Origin: an uncultured Thermoleophilia bacterium
Lineage (GTDB): Bacteria > Actinomycetota > Thermoleophilia > UBA2241
DNA: 9,732 bases
NCBI GenBank assembly: GCA_903912585.1
Contig: CAIWHY010000012.1
Location: 1-9,732, forward strand
Reading direction: 5' to 3'
Shown here: positions 9,695 through 9,732 of the stretch, piece by piece
Position numbering within the stretch: the stretch's first letter is position 1
How the letters are laid out: every line of letters starts with the position of its first letter
The notes under the pieces: model-generated
The model's database searches: none
Told to the model about the DNA's origin: nothing
Seen by the model: only the letters and a program-made list of their open reading frames with translations
Translations under genes and position numbers: made by a program

Positions 9695-9732
9695 TCAGGC
9701 GCCGGCGGGCGCAGCCGCTGCCGGCGCCGCGC
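9695..9732 (-). CDS. Possible C-terminal end of a convergent gene
   Basis: Read on the minus strand, the last 38 bases give an open frame ending in APAAAAPAGA and TGA at 9695-9697. An Ala/Pro-rich end of this kind is common in GC-rich genomes, and a convergent gene here would be plausible. The fragment is too short to judge, and the same bases form a hairpin (9698-9728). Confidence 0.2.
   Translation of the reverse strand, partial: AAPAAAAPAGA
9698..9728 (+). terminator. GC stem-loop after the second binding-protein gene
   Basis: GGCGCCGGC (9698-9706) pairs perfectly with GCCGGCGCC (9720-9728), extended inward by a G-T and a G-C pair, with a 9-nt loop. It starts ten bases after the stop codon at 9687. 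No T-run is visible before the window ends, so a terminator role is only a possibility. Confidence 0.35.

Overview
The window is very GC-rich with strongly G/C-biased third codon positions. It carries a textbook actinobacterial/Gram-positive LexA operator, PASTA repeats and a DnaE2-type mutagenic polymerase. Together these suggest a high-GC actinobacterium, possibly a deep-branching lineage such as Thermoleophilia; the lineage is an inference I cannot confirm from the sequence alone. No RNA gene, insertion sequence, CRISPR array or origin was seen.

Layout. (1) 1-648, plus strand: the 3' part of a membrane-anchored protein with three PASTA repeats. (2) 680-1567, minus strand: an alpha/beta hydrolase of the prolyl-iminopeptidase-like type, convergent with the PASTA gene across a 31-nt gap that contains a perfect 7-bp stem. 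(3) 1658-5197, minus strand: a DnaE2/ImuC-type DNA polymerase III alpha subunit. (4) 5194-5517, minus strand: a small Trp/Arg-rich protein resembling DUF6504. Its stop overlaps the TTG start of dnaE2 (TTGA), so the pair looks translationally coupled. (5) 5518-5843: a divergent intergenic region. It holds a perfect 20-bp palindrome containing the LexA box CGAAC-ATAT-GTTCG, which exactly fills the 17-nt spacer of a good minus-strand promoter. (6) 5844-7706 and 7819-9687, plus strand: two tandem paralogous solute-binding proteins (SBP_bac_5; peptide/nickel type). Each has an N-terminal signal segment without a lipobox cysteine and a C-terminal transmembrane anchor with a basic tail. (7) 9688-9732: a short tail with a GC hairpin, or the Ala/Pro-rich end of a convergent gene.

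How the genes fit together. The minus-strand block reads as a DNA-damage-inducible unit: LexA box, DUF6504-like gene, dnaE2, and perhaps the hydrolase 90 nt further on. The usual DnaE2 partners (imuA', imuB) and lexA are not in the window, so the DUF6504-like gene is the only partner visible here. The plus-strand block provides two extracellular binding proteins for oligopeptide-like solutes, but no permease or ATPase gene is present. The most interesting points are the SOS-controlled DUF6504-dnaE2 couple, the complete set of nine PHP metal ligands in this DnaE2-type polymerase, and the unusual C-terminal membrane anchoring of the tandem binding proteins.
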